DNA of 64,000 bases from Nocardioides donggukensis (GTDB lineage: Bacteria > Actinomycetota > Actinomycetes > Propionibacteriales > Nocardioidaceae). The notes beneath the pieces were generated by a model, which did not search any database, was not told where the DNA came from, and saw nothing but the letters and a program-made list of their open reading frames with translations. Position 1 is the first letter of the stretch. Every line of letters starts with the position of its first letter. Positions 17,973 through 26,701 of the stretch are shown here, piece after piece. The translations under genes were made by a program, and so were the position numbers. The stretch spans positions 62,001 through 126,000 of the forward strand of contig NZ_JACYXZ010000002.1 of NCBI RefSeq assembly GCF_014842875.1, written 5' to 3'.

Positions 17973-19775
17973 ATGAGCGAAGCCGATCACGAGCGCCGGG
18001 CCGTCGAGCTGGTGATGGGCACGACGCAGTACGCCGAGACACTGCATGCCCTCGTGGAGCGGACCGGGCGCAACGAGGCCGACCTGAGGGAGGACTCGCG
18101 GACCGCGCTGGCCGAGATGGCCGCCTATGTCGACGAGTCGGCCTCGCGGGTGTGGGACCGGATGGGTCGGTGGTTGACGCGCTCCTACGAGGTGGACGTC
18201 GACACCTCCACGCTGGCGGACCTGGCCGAGCTGGGTCGGCGGCACTCGCTGGTGTTCCTGCCCAACCACCGCTCCTACCTCGACCCGCTGGTGCTGCGGG
18301 CGGCCATGGCGGGGCACGGCTTCCCCAGCAACTACACGCTCGGCGGGATCAACCTCGCGATGTGGCCGCTCTCGGAGCTCGGGAGGCGCAGCGGACTGAT
18401 CTTCATCCGCAGGTCCACCCGGGACGACCCGGTCTACCCGGCCATGCTGCGGCTCTACCTGGGGTTCCTGCTGCGCCAGCACGCCAACCTCGAGTGGTAC
18501 TTCGAGGGCGGACGCACCCGCACCGGCAAGCTCCGTCCTCCGCGGATGGGGGTGCTGCGCTACCTCGTCGACGCCTTCCGCGCCAACGGGGACCGCGCCG
18601 ACGACGCCTACCTGGTGCCGGTCTCCATCGTCTACGACCAGCAGCACGAGGTCTCGGCCCTCTCGCGCGAGGAGGGCGGCGGGACCAAGACGCCCGAGAG
18701 CCTGACCTGGCTGTACCGGTTCGCCCGCGCCCAGGGGCGGCGCCGGGGCCGGGTCCACGTGCGCTTCGGTCCGCCGCTGTCGCTGCGCGACGCCCTGGTC
18801 GACGCCGGCTCGCGCGCCGAGACCGACGACCTCACCGCGGTGGTGCCGCGGGTCGCCTTCGAGGTGGCTCACCGCATCAACGCCGCCACCCCGATCACCC
18901 CGTCCGCGCTGGTGGCCTTCGGGCTGCTCGACAACGACGGCCGGGCGATGACCCTGGCCGAGACTCTCGGCGTCCTCGAGCCGCTCGTCGCCTACGTCCG
19001 CCGCCGTCAGCTGCCGCTCACCGCCGATGTCGACCTCGGTCGACCCGAGGGCCTACGTAAGGCACTGGCGACGCTGGTGCGCGAGGGGGTCGTGGTCGAG
19101 TACGCCGGCGGGCTCGAGCCCGTCTACGCGATCGCCCCCGATCGGCAGCACGAGGCGGCCTTCTACCGCAACACCGTGACGCACTACTTCATCGACCGCG
19201 CGATCCTCGAGGTGGCGCTCGTCCAGGCCGCCGGAGAGGATCCGGACGCCGACGTCGTCGCTGCCACCTGGACCCGCGCGCTGGCCCTGCGCGACCTGCT
19301 GAAGTACGAGTTCTTCTTCGCGACCAAGCACGAGTTCGACGCGCAGCTGCGCTACGAGACCGACCTGATGCGTCCGGGCTGGGCCGAGGAGGTCGCCACC
19401 ACGAGCCAGATCACCGGGCGGCTCTCGGGCTCCCACCTGCTCCTGGCGCACCGGGTGATCGGCCCGTTCCTGGAGGCCTACTCCGTGGTGGCCGACCGGC
19501 TGGTCACCCGGGAGCCCGCCGCCCCCCTGGACCGGGACGGGCTGATCGCCGAGAGCCTCGGGTTCGCGCACCAGCGGTGGCTGCAGCAGGACCTCCACTC
19601 GCCGGAGTCGATCTCCAAGGACCTCATGGGCGGCGCCCTCAAGCTGGCCGGCAACCGCGACCTCCTCGGGCCGGGGGGAGACGAGCTCCGCCGGTCGCGC
19701 CAGCACTTCGCCGACGAGCTGGCCGCGGCCGTCGAGGCCATCGCCGTGGTCCGCTCCCTCGCCCTCAAGGACTGA
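17973..19775 (+). CDS. plsB: Glycerol-3-phosphate acyltransferase PlsB
   Basis: A 600-residue enzyme that acylates sn-glycerol 3-phosphate at position 1, the first step of phospholipid synthesis at the inner membrane. The acyltransferase blocks are present: block I NHRSYLD with His99 and Asp104 (HX4D), block II around GLIFIRRSTRDD, block III FEGGRTRTGK, and block IV near YLVPVSIVYD. The 300-residue C-terminal extension matches the long PlsB type. Only 3 bp separate it from the HAD-PlsC gene, so the two acylation steps are probably co-transcribed, as in mycobacterial plsB2-plsC. Confidence 0.9.
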   Translation: MSEADHERRAVELVMGTTQYAETLHALVERTGRNEADLREDSRTALAEMAAYVDESASRVWDRMGRWLTRSYEVDVDTSTLADLAELGRRHSLVFLPNHRSYLDPLVLRAAMAGHGFPSNYTLGGINLAMWPLSELGRRSGLIFIRRSTRDDPVYPAMLRLYLGFLLRQHANLEWYFEGGRTRTGKLRPPRMGVLRYLVDAFRANGDRADDAYLVPVSIVYDQQHEVSALSREEGGGTKTPESLTWLYRFARAQGRRRGRVHVRFGPPLSLRDALVDAGSRAETDDLTAVVPRVAFEVAHRINAATPITPSALVAFGLLDNDGRAMTLAETLGVLEPLVAYVRRRQLPLTADVDLGRPEGLRKALATLVREGVVVEYAGGLEPVYAIAPDRQHEAAFYRNTVTHYFIDRAILEVALVQAAGEDPDADVVAATWTRALALRDLLKYEFFFATKHEFDAQLRYETDLMRPGWAEEVATTSQITGRLSGSHLLLAHRVIGPFLEAYSVVADRLVTREPAAPLDRDGLIAESLGFAHQRWLQQDLHSPESISKDLMGGALKLAGNRDLLGPGGDELRRSRQHFADELAAAVEAIAVVRSLALKD

Positions 19776-19778
19776 CCC

Positions 19779-21218
19779 GTGGACGACATCGACGACCTCC
19801 TCGCTGCCGTCGCCTCAGGGCCGCAGGGCCCCGAGGTCGGCGCGTTCTTCGACTTCGACGGCACGCTGATCCACGGCTACTCCGCCGCCCTCTACTTCCG
19901 GGAGCGGCTGGCCAGCAGGGCGGTGAGCCCGCGCGAGCTCGTCGGCACGCTGGTCGAGGTCTTCAACATGCAGCAGCGCGGGCACGACGTCACGCGCCTG
20001 GTCGGGGTCGGCCTCGGCGCGCTGACCGGCACACCCCTGACCGACCTGGAGGAGATGGGTCAGCAGCTCTTCCGGACCCGGATCTCGGGCCAGCTCTACC
20101 CCGACGCCCGCCGGCTCGTCCGGGCCCACCTGCGCGCCGGGCACACCGTCGCCCTCGCCTCCTCGGCCACCCGATTCCAGGCACAGGCCGCCGCTGAGGA
20201 CCTCGGCATCGAGCACCTGCTGGTCACCGAGGTGGAGACGCTCGACGGCATCGTCACCGGCCGGGTGGACGGGCCGATCCTCTGGGGGCCGGGCAAGGCC
20301 TCGGCCGTGCTGGCGTTCGCCGAGGAGCGCGGACTCGACCTCACCGAGTCCTACGCCTACGGCAACGGGGGAGAGGACGTCCTCTACCTCGAGACCGTGG
20401 GCCGACCCCGGCCCCTCAACGCCGACAGCACCCTCACCCGGGCCGCGGAGGAGCGCGGCTGGACCGTGCACCGGTTGCACCGGCAGCCGCGCCTGACCCC
20501 GGCCAACGTGGTCCGGTCGGCCGCGTCCTTCGCCGGCCTGGCCACGGGAGTCGCAGCGGGGCTGGGGATGGGACTGGTCAACCGCGACCGACGTACGGCG
20601 CTCACGGTGGCCGCCGCGATCAGCTCCGAGCTCGCCCTCGCCGGCGCCGGCGTCTCCCTGGAGGTCGAGGGTCAGGAGAACCTCTGGCGCTCGCGCCCGG
20701 CGGTGTTCGTCTTCAACCACCAGAGCCAGCTCGACGTCGTCGTCCTCGCCGCGCTCCTGCGCCGCGACTTCACCGCGGTCGCCAAGAAGGAGCTCGCCAA
20801 GGATCCCACCTTCGCCGCGATGGGCTGGCTCGCCGACGTCGCCTACGTCGACCGCACCGACAAGGTCGCCGCCCGCGAGGCCCTCGCGCCGGCCCTCGAG
20901 AGCCTGGCGGCGGGCACCTCCCTGGTGATCGCCCCCGAGGGCACCCGCTCGCCCACGCCCCGGCTGCTGCCGTTCAAGAAGGGGGCCTTCCACCTGGCGA
21001 TGCAGGCCGGGGTGCCGATGGTGCCCGTGGTCATCCGCAACGCCGGCGAGATCATGCCGGCCCACTCGATGATCCTCTCGCCGGGCACGGTGCGGGTCCG
21101 GGTGCTCGCGCCGGTGCCCACCGACGACTGGACCGCCGGCAACCTCGACGAGCAGGTCGCCCGGGTCGAGAGGCTGTTCGCCGACACCCTCGACGACTGG
21201 GACACCTCACCGGAGTGA
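19779..21218 (+). CDS. plsC: HAD-phosphatase / 1-acylglycerol-3-phosphate acyltransferase fusion
   Basis: A 479-residue two-domain protein. Residues about 20-235 are a HAD-IB phosphatase with Asp25 and Asp27 in FFDFDGTLI. Residues about 280-470 are a PlsC acyltransferase with FNHQSQLD (His314, Asp319) and APEGTRS (Glu387). The PlsC half converts lysophosphatidic acid to phosphatidic acid. The HAD half may act as a lipid or phosphate-ester phosphatase, as in Rv2483c-like proteins (substrate unproven). It starts at GTG 19779, 3 bp after plsB, and completes the two acylation steps in one operon. Confidence 0.9.
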   Translation: MDDIDDLLAAVASGPQGPEVGAFFDFDGTLIHGYSAALYFRERLASRAVSPRELVGTLVEVFNMQQRGHDVTRLVGVGLGALTGTPLTDLEEMGQQLFRTRISGQLYPDARRLVRAHLRAGHTVALASSATRFQAQAAAEDLGIEHLLVTEVETLDGIVTGRVDGPILWGPGKASAVLAFAEERGLDLTESYAYGNGGEDVLYLETVGRPRPLNADSTLTRAAEERGWTVHRLHRQPRLTPANVVRSAASFAGLATGVAAGLGMGLVNRDRRTALTVAAAISSELALAGAGVSLEVEGQENLWRSRPAVFVFNHQSQLDVVVLAALLRRDFTAVAKKELAKDPTFAAMGWLADVAYVDRTDKVAAREALAPALESLAAGTSLVIAPEGTRSPTPRLLPFKKGAFHLAMQAGVPMVPVVIRNAGEIMPAHSMILSPGTVRVRVLAPVPTDDWTAGNLDEQVARVERLFADTLDDWDTSPE

Positions 21219-21260
21219 CGGGGTGAGACCCGTGGCGGGCCCCGGCCCGGGCCAGCGGGT

Positions 21261-22016
21261 CTATCCCTCGCCGCCCGCGAGCAGGGACCGCCCCCGGACC
21301 AGGAAGGCGCGTGCCGCCGCCGCGGGATCCGACTCGGTGAGGAGATCGGCGTAGCGGAGGACGGCGAGCCGCCCGGCCGACCAGTACGCGTCGTCGGGCC
21401 GGTCGTCCGGGTGCCACGGGGCGACGTAGACGTAGGGCAACGGCTCGGGGCCCGGGCCGGCGTCCCTCGACACGTCTCCGGGCGAGAACCCGTAGCTCGC
21501 CCGGCTGGTGCCGGCCGGGTCGCCGATCTCGATGGCGGGATCGAAGTGCTCGGGCCAGAGCTGGGGCTCGCTGGCGTGCGTGGACGCGTCGTCCATGGAG
21601 AGGGCCTCGAGGATCCCCCATCCGAACCCGAACCACGCCGCGAGCGCCGCGGCGTCGTCCGCGTCGACACCCAGGTCGGCGTCGAGCGGGCCGGGCTCGG
21701 GGATGTCGAGCCCCGCCGCCCACGCCACGTCGGGCTCCACCCCGACCAAGGACCCGGCTGCGGCCAACGTCGTGAGCGGCTGGTGCCGGCGGCCGGAGTC
21801 GGAGTGGACGACGAGGTCCACACCCTCCACGCCCACCGTCGTCATGCCGTCCGGCCCCGCGAAGGTCGGCGTGGCCAGCCCGCCGGGGGCGACGCGCAGG
21901 CCCATCCGGCCCATCGCGTGCCGGCGGGCCGGGCTGACGACGTACGCCGCGACCCGGTGCAGCGCGAGCCTGGTGGCGGGGAAGGAGTCCGCGAGGGGGA
22001 GGAGCGGAGCGGTCAT
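21261..22016 (-). CDS. Conserved hypothetical protein
   Basis: A 251-residue soluble protein I do not recognise. It is rich in acidic residues and aromatics. Recognisable stretches are AAWFGFGWGILEAL and YVAPWHPDDRPDDAYWSAG, the latter looking like a buried beta-alpha core. There are no cysteines, no membrane segments and no signal peptide. It starts 31 bp after the stop of the Rieske-thiamine enzyme gene on the same strand, so it may be the last gene of that unit. Codon use matches its neighbours. Confidence 0.6.
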   Translation of the reverse strand: MTAPLLPLADSFPATRLALHRVAAYVVSPARRHAMGRMGLRVAPGGLATPTFAGPDGMTTVGVEGVDLVVHSDSGRRHQPLTTLAAAGSLVGVEPDVAWAAGLDIPEPGPLDADLGVDADDAAALAAWFGFGWGILEALSMDDASTHASEPQLWPEHFDPAIEIGDPAGTSRASYGFSPGDVSRDAGPGPEPLPYVYVAPWHPDDRPDDAYWSAGRLAVLRYADLLTESDPAAAARAFLVRGRSLLAGGEG

Positions 22017-22047
22017 GGCGGGGCCTTCGTTCGGGATCGAGGCGGGC

Positions 22048-24030
22048 TCACATCAGCAGGGGGTCGGTGACGATCTCGACCAGCGAGGGGCCGTCGTGGG
22101 CCAGTGCCGAGGCGATCGCGTCGTGGAGCTGGTCGCGCTCGGTGACCCGGACGCCGTACGCGCCGCAGAGCTGGGCGAAGGCGGCGAAGTCGGGGTTGTG
22201 CAGGCTGGTCGCCCACACGTCGAACTCGCCGGCCCGCTGCTCCTTGCTGATCTTCCCCAGCTCGTGGTTGTTGAGCAGGACGTGGGTGATGCCCATCCCG
22301 TACTTGACCGCGGTCGTCAGCTCCATCGCGTACTGACCGAACCCACCGTCGCCCGAGACGGAGACGACCTTGCGGGTGTCGCCGACGGCCGCCCAGGCAC
22401 CCATGGCGGCCGGGAGCGCGAAGCCGATCGAGCCCAGGTAGCCCGACATCAGGACGTCCTGGCCGGCCACCTCGAAGTAGCGGCCGAACGAGTAGGTGTT
22501 GTTGCCGACGTCGACGCAGATCACGGCGTCGTCCGGGGTCTGGTCGGACAGCTCGGCGAAGACCGAGGCGGCGTTCATGCCCCGGCCGTGGTCGTCGGTG
22601 CGGCGGCTGGCCTTCTCCTCGCGCCAGATCCGCCACCGGTCGGCGATCACCGCGCGCTGGTCGACGCACTCCCGCTCGCCGCCGAGGCCCGCGGCCAGGA
22701 GGCGGGCGGTGGTCGCCACCGCACCCTGCAGGCCGAGGTCGACGGGGTGGTGCCGACCGATGGCCATCGGGTCGTGGTCGATCTGGATGATGGGCTTGTA
22801 CGGCGCGATCCCGGTGTGGTTCGAGAACGAGGCGCCGAAGGCGACCACGAGATCGGACTCGTTCATCAGCCAGCTCGCGACCGGGGTGCCGCTCCGCCCG
22901 AGGACGCCGCAGCCGAGCGGATGGTGGTCCGAGATCGCCCCCTTGGCCTTGAACGTCGTGATCACCGGCGCACCGATGAGCTCGGCGAGGGCGACGACGC
23001 CGTCTATGTCGGCGCGCGCGCCCTGGCCGACCACGATGACCGGGCGCTCGGAGCGGCGGATGCGCTCGACCGCCTCGGCGACGACCTCCGGGGGTGGGGA
23101 GATCTCGCGTGGCCCGGTCCGACCATCGGGTCCGGACGCCTGCTGGTTGGAGGGCTCGACCTGCACCTCGTCGGGGAAGATCAGGTGCGCGACGTCCTTG
23201 TCCACGATCGCGGTCTTGCACGCGAGCGTCATCAGCTCGGCGTGGTCCGCGGAGGCCAGCACCACCTCCCCGAAGCGGGCCACGTCCTTGAACGCGTTAG
23301 CCAGGTCCATGTCCTGGAACGCGCCGCGCCCCTTGGTCTTCGACGGGACCTGCCCCGACAGCGCCAGCACGGGTGCGCGGTCGACCTTCGCGTCGTAGAG
23401 GCCGGTCAGCAGGTTGGTGGAGCCGGGCCCCGCGATGCCGAAGCAGGCGGCCAGCCGCCCGGTGAGCTTGCCGTACGCCGTGGCGGCGAACGACGCCGCG
23501 CCCTCGTGCCGGATCCCGAAGTAGCGCAGGTCACCGCGTTGCTCGGCGCGGTGCATCGCGTCGGCGAACCCGAGGTTGGAGTGGCCGACCATCCCGAACA
23601 CGGAGTCCACTCCCCAGTTGACCATGGTCTCGACCATCACGTCCGACACGGTGCGCCCGGGGGCGACCTCGGCGGGGAGCGCCACGTAGACGCCGTCGTC
23701 GCGCACCTCGCTGGCGTACGCCTCGGGGGCGTCGTCGAAACCCTCCGGCGGCTGGCCGTTGCACGGGCTGTAGTCATAGCCGTGCCAGGGGCACCGCAGC
23801 CACCCCTTCTCGATCGACCCCTCGCCGAGCGGACCACCCTGGTGCGGGCAGCGGTTGCTCATCACCCCGAACGCGCCGGCCGCGTGCGTCACCGCCAGGG
23901 TGCGTCGACCCACGCTCACCGTGGTGACGCGACCCTCCGGGAGCTCGTCGACGCCGAGCACCCGGTGCCACTCGAATGCTCCCTCGGGCACGGCGACGGG
24001 TTCGGCGGACGGTCGATCGGTGGCGCTCAT
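22048..24030 (-). CDS. Rieske-domain / thiamine-diphosphate enzyme fusion
   Basis: A 660-residue protein joining a Rieske [2Fe-2S] ferredoxin domain (ligands Cys61, His63, Cys80, His83 in CPHQGGP and CPWHGYDY) to a full pyruvate-oxidase/acetolactate-synthase-like ThDP enzyme. The activating Glu is about 176 in IRHEGAASF. The cofactor-binding motif GDGGFGQ starts near 560 and ends with NN about 27 residues on. ThDP oxidases usually pass electrons to flavin, quinone or ferredoxin; a fused Rieske centre suggests an internal electron acceptor (inference). The 2-oxo-acid substrate is unknown. ATG 24030 has a GGAG ahead; an in-frame start at 24081 adds an unconserved leader. It lies 145 bp downstream of the MerA-like gene on the same strand. 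Confidence 0.8.
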   Translation of the reverse strand: MSATDRPSAEPVAVPEGAFEWHRVLGVDELPEGRVTTVSVGRRTLAVTHAAGAFGVMSNRCPHQGGPLGEGSIEKGWLRCPWHGYDYSPCNGQPPEGFDDAPEAYASEVRDDGVYVALPAEVAPGRTVSDVMVETMVNWGVDSVFGMVGHSNLGFADAMHRAEQRGDLRYFGIRHEGAASFAATAYGKLTGRLAACFGIAGPGSTNLLTGLYDAKVDRAPVLALSGQVPSKTKGRGAFQDMDLANAFKDVARFGEVVLASADHAELMTLACKTAIVDKDVAHLIFPDEVQVEPSNQQASGPDGRTGPREISPPPEVVAEAVERIRRSERPVIVVGQGARADIDGVVALAELIGAPVITTFKAKGAISDHHPLGCGVLGRSGTPVASWLMNESDLVVAFGASFSNHTGIAPYKPIIQIDHDPMAIGRHHPVDLGLQGAVATTARLLAAGLGGERECVDQRAVIADRWRIWREEKASRRTDDHGRGMNAASVFAELSDQTPDDAVICVDVGNNTYSFGRYFEVAGQDVLMSGYLGSIGFALPAAMGAWAAVGDTRKVVSVSGDGGFGQYAMELTTAVKYGMGITHVLLNNHELGKISKEQRAGEFDVWATSLHNPDFAAFAQLCGAYGVRVTERDQLHDAIASALAHDGPSLVEIVTDPLLM

Positions 24031-24122
24031 CCTGACCCACTCCTGTGGCTGGTCGCGGGCACCGCGCCAGCTCCTCCTCACCTCACCATGGCACTGCGCG
24101 CGGCGCCGGGCAATGCCGGAGG

Positions 24123-24147
24123 GGCGCCGTACGCCGGGCGCCGTACG
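24123..24147. repeat. Direct repeat GGCGCCGTACG x2
   Basis: Two copies of GGCGCCGTACG (24123-24133 and 24137-24147) lie in the 145-bp gap before the Rieske-thiamine gene. Each contains the palindromes GGCGCC and GTAC. They may form a hairpin or bind a regulator. Confidence 0.35.
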
Positions 24148-24175
24148 TCGCCCTCGCTCGTGGCCGAGGCAGCGC

Positions 24176-25528
24176 TCAGAGCATGGAGCCCAGGTCCGAC
24201 CCGACGGTGGGGTAGGCGGCCGTCGCGGACCTCAGCTGTCGGGTCGTGAGGCCGAGCTTGATGGCCAGGCCGAAGGTGTTGACCAGCTCGGCGTACTCCG
24301 GCCCCAGCAGGTGCGCGCCGACGACCCGGTCGTTCGACCGGTCGACCAGGATCTTCGCGGCCGCCGTCGTCTCCCCGATCCGGTACTGCGAGTACCAGCC
24401 GCTGGTGTCGGAGTAGCGGACACCGAGGTCGATGCCCCGGTCGCGCGCCTCCTGCTCGAGCATGCCGACGCGGACCAGCTCGGGGATGGTGAAGACCGCG
24501 GTGGGGATCCCGGAGTAGTCCGGGGCGGCGCTGGTCCCCTTGAGCATGTTGGACGCGGCGACCTTGGCCTCGGAGACCGCGACCGGAGTCAGGGGCATCC
24601 CGGCGGTGTCCGCGGAGTCCCCGGCCGCCCAGACCGCGGGGTTGGTCGTGCTCCGGAGGTGGTCGCTCACCCTCACCCCACGGTCGCCCCACTCGACCTC
24701 GGCGTGGTCGAGTCCCAGGTCGGACAGGTCGGGGACCCGTCCCGCGCCGTGGACGACGAGGTCGGTCTCGATCGTCTCCCGGACGCCTGAGCGTTCCAGC
24801 GTGACCCGGTGGCCGCGATCGGTCCGCTCGACGCCGGCGATGGTGGTGGAGCGGCGCAGGTCGACGCCGACCTCGTCGCCACGGTCGACGAGGAGCTCCA
24901 CGAGGTCCGGGTCGAAGCTCTTCAGCGGGCGCTCCCCGCGGTCCACGATGACAACCGAGCTCCCGGCCCGGGCCGCGAGGTGCGCGAACTCGAAGGAGAT
25001 GAATCCACCCCCGACGAACAGGATCCGCGGCGGGAGGGCCTCGAGGTCGAGGAAGTCGGTGCTGTCGACCAGGTGCTCGTGACCGTCGAAGTCGAGGAGG
25101 CGGGGCCGTGCTCCCGTGGCGATCAGGAAGCGGTCGGCGTCGACCGGGACTCCGTCGATCTCCATCCGGTGGGTCCCGGTGAACCTCGCGCGGCCGTGGA
25201 GCGTGTCGACGCCGTTGCCGGTCAGCCCGTCCTCCATGGTCGTGGGGACCGGGTCGGTGAAGCCGTGCTTGTGCTTCATCAGGTCCGCCCAGTTGATGGA
25301 CAGCCCGGCCTCGTCGATGCCTCTGCCGCGCATCAGGCGCGCACCGTCGATGACCTCGGCGGCCCGGCGCAGGATCTTCTTGGGGTCGCACCCCCGGAGG
25401 GCGCACGTTCCTCCGTAGGGGAGGGAGTCGACGATCGCCACCCGCCACCCCTGGGCGGCGCACTTGTTCGCGGCGGCGACGCCGGCCATGCCGGCCCCGA
25501 CGACCATCAGGTCGTACCTCTGCGTCAT
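24176..25528 (-). CDS. MerA-like FAD/NAD(P) disulfide oxidoreductase
   Basis: A 450-residue pyridine-nucleotide disulfide oxidoreductase of the mercuric reductase/lipoamide dehydrogenase group. The FAD-binding GAGMAGVAAANK lies at about 11-22, the redox-active pair GGTCALRGCDPKK has Cys42 and Cys47, the NAD(P) fold is near VGGGFISFEFAHL, and the second FAD motif is AAGDSADTAG. It lacks the N-terminal metal-binding domain and the C-terminal Cys-Cys pair of classical MerA (it ends in DLGSML), so Hg(II) reduction is doubtful. Its ATG overlaps the stop of the small membrane protein (ATGA), showing tight coupling in a MerR-linked operon. Confidence 0.75.
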   Translation of the reverse strand: MTQRYDLMVVGAGMAGVAAANKCAAQGWRVAIVDSLPYGGTCALRGCDPKKILRRAAEVIDGARLMRGRGIDEAGLSINWADLMKHKHGFTDPVPTTMEDGLTGNGVDTLHGRARFTGTHRMEIDGVPVDADRFLIATGARPRLLDFDGHEHLVDSTDFLDLEALPPRILFVGGGFISFEFAHLAARAGSSVVIVDRGERPLKSFDPDLVELLVDRGDEVGVDLRRSTTIAGVERTDRGHRVTLERSGVRETIETDLVVHGAGRVPDLSDLGLDHAEVEWGDRGVRVSDHLRSTTNPAVWAAGDSADTAGMPLTPVAVSEAKVAASNMLKGTSAAPDYSGIPTAVFTIPELVRVGMLEQEARDRGIDLGVRYSDTSGWYSQYRIGETTAAAKILVDRSNDRVVGAHLLGPEYAELVNTFGLAIKLGLTTRQLRSATAAYPTVGSDLGSML

Positions 25529-25758
25529 GCCTGGTGCTCCTTCGCGGTGACCTCGGTGGTCGGCACCGGGCGCCGCCCGTGCCTCGCCCAGCGTGCCCCG
25601 CCGACCAGGGCCAGCAGGAGCCCGAGGCCGATCAGTGCCCAGCTCTGCAGGGACAGGCCGGCGACCGCCCCGAGCACCCCCAGGGACAGCAGCAGCGGCA
25701 GTCCGCAGCACAGTCCGACGGCCCCGGCGACGGCGGCGATCGGCCCGAAGGTCGTCAT
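25525..25758 (-). CDS. Small MerT/MerF-like membrane protein
   Basis: A 77-residue protein with two transmembrane helices. The first contains a vicinal cysteine pair (GAVGLCCGLPLLLSL, Cys17-Cys18), as in the mercury transporters MerT and MerF, which pass Hg(II) between cysteine pairs. The second pair seen in classical MerT is missing. The cytoplasmic tail is basic then polar (HGRRPVPTTEVTAKEHQA). ATG 25758 is preferred over a longer frame with a charged leader. Position between a thioredoxin-like protein and the MerA-like enzyme supports a metal or thiol role. Confidence 0.6.
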   Translation of the reverse strand: MTTFGPIAAVAGAVGLCCGLPLLLSLGVLGAVAGLSLQSWALIGLGLLLALVGGARWARHGRRPVPTTEVTAKEHQA

Positions 25759-25762
25759 CCGC

Positions 25763-26062
25763 TCAGGCACCCGTGAGCGCCTCTCGCATCTGCTGCAGCG
25801 TGGGCGCACCCTCGAACCCGTCGGGGGTGGGGTACCTCCGGCACGACAGCCCGACCTGCAGGCCGGGCTGGGCGAAGGCGTCCACGCCGTCGACCAGGAT
25901 GCTGGGGGAGCCGAGGAAGCCGATGCGCTCGGCCTCCTCCGGGGTCGAGACGAGGTGACGCGTCACGCTCAGGTCGGGACGCTCGGCCGAGAGCTCCCTC
26001 AGCCGCTCGTCTGCGAGCCTCCAGTTGGGGCAGTCGTCGAAGTAGAGCAGTGTGATGTCCAT
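25763..26062 (-). CDS. Thioredoxin-fold protein of the mer-like operon
   Basis: A 99-residue protein with beta-alpha-beta order (MDITLLYFDDCPNW, then SVTRHLVSTPEEAERIGFLG, then SPSILVDGVD). A cis-proline-type GSPSILVDG loop and a single N-terminal Cys11 in DDCPNW occupy the thioredoxin active-site position. Similar small proteins accompany mercury operons in actinobacteria, with unproven function. ATG 26062 lies only about 10 bp from the predicted -10 box, so its mRNA is probably leaderless or nearly so. The longer frame to 26167 would cross into the MerR gene and is rejected. Confidence 0.65.
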   Translation of the reverse strand: MDITLLYFDDCPNWRLADERLRELSAERPDLSVTRHLVSTPEEAERIGFLGSPSILVDGVDAFAQPGLQVGLSCRRYPTPDGFEGAPTLQQMREALTGA

Positions 26063-26071
26063 GTCAGCGAC

Positions 26072-26101
26072 GCTAGACCTTGATCCACGGTGCAAGGTCA
26101 A
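26072..26101. promoter_or_regulatory. MerR-type divergent operator/promoter
   Basis: A perfect inverted repeat ACCTTG (26077-26082) / CAAGGT (26093-26098) sits between the divergent merR-like gene and the mer-like operon. On the minus strand a TTGACC -35 (complement of 26096-26101) and a TCTAGC -10 (complement of 26072-26077) are separated by 18 bp, with the dyad filling the spacer. Overlong spacers containing the dyad are how MerR proteins activate by untwisting DNA (established for the family). Confidence 0.65.
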
Positions 26102-26117
26102 GCCGTAGGATGGGGAC

Positions 26118-26519
26118 ATGCGCATCGGAGAAGTCGCCGACGCCGCGGGCCTGCCGGCGCAGACCATCCGCTTCTACGAGCGCCGGGGCCTGCTCCCGTC
26201 ACCGCGACGCGGCCCCAACGGCTATCGCGAGTACGACGCCTCGGTGCTGACCCAGCTCGCCTTCATCCGCAGCGGTCAGGCGGCCGGGCTCACCCTCGTC
26301 GAGCTGGCGGGGATCCTGGACCTGCGTCGCGACGGCGCCGTCCCCTGCGCCCACGTCGACGAACTGCTCCGCACCAAGCTCGGGGTCGTGCACGAGCGGC
26401 AACGAGAGCTCGTCCTCCTCGAGCAGGAGATCGAGGGCCTCCTGGGCCGCAGTGGCCGGCTCGACCCCGCGGACTGCACCGACAGCACCATCTGTCACAT
26501 CCTCGTGCCGGACTCCTGA
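26118..26519 (+). CDS. MerR-family metal-responsive regulator
   Basis: A 133-residue regulator. The winged helix covers residues 1-70 (MRIGEVADAAGLPAQTIRFY), then a dimerisation helix, then a C-terminal metal loop. Cys77 (VPCAHV), Cys120 (DPADCTDS) and Cys126 (TICHIL) match the three Hg(II)-binding cysteines of MerR in spacing, so it probably senses a thiophilic metal. It is divergent from the thioredoxin-like/MerT-like/MerA-like operon and shares the dyad at 26077-26098. A GGATGGGG ribosome binding site precedes the ATG. Confidence 0.8.
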   Translation: MRIGEVADAAGLPAQTIRFYERRGLLPSPRRGPNGYREYDASVLTQLAFIRSGQAAGLTLVELAGILDLRRDGAVPCAHVDELLRTKLGVVHERQRELVLLEQEIEGLLGRSGRLDPADCTDSTICHILVPDS

Positions 26520-26701
26520 GGGGTCGGCGTCGCCGCCGGACCGCGGGAGCGGAGCGTCTCCGGCCGGCCCGTTGCGCTCCGGTGGCGCACGGAGGAGTGT
26601 GTGGACACGGGGAGTCGCACACCCCAGTGGCCGGTGGGCCACCTGCCGGCCGCCATCGCGGGGCCAGAGAGGCCTCGGGTTCCTGCTCTGGAGGAGGCAT
26701 C

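Noticed and set aside
17835..18872. N-terminal extension of the DUF4386 protein
   Set aside because: The extension is antisense to plsB; the ATG at 17834 has an adjacent GGAGGGG ribosome binding site.
24176..25528. Calling the flavoprotein a true mercuric reductase
   Set aside because: It lacks the C-terminal cysteine pair and N-terminal metal-binding domain needed in classical MerA, so only MerA-like is claimed.
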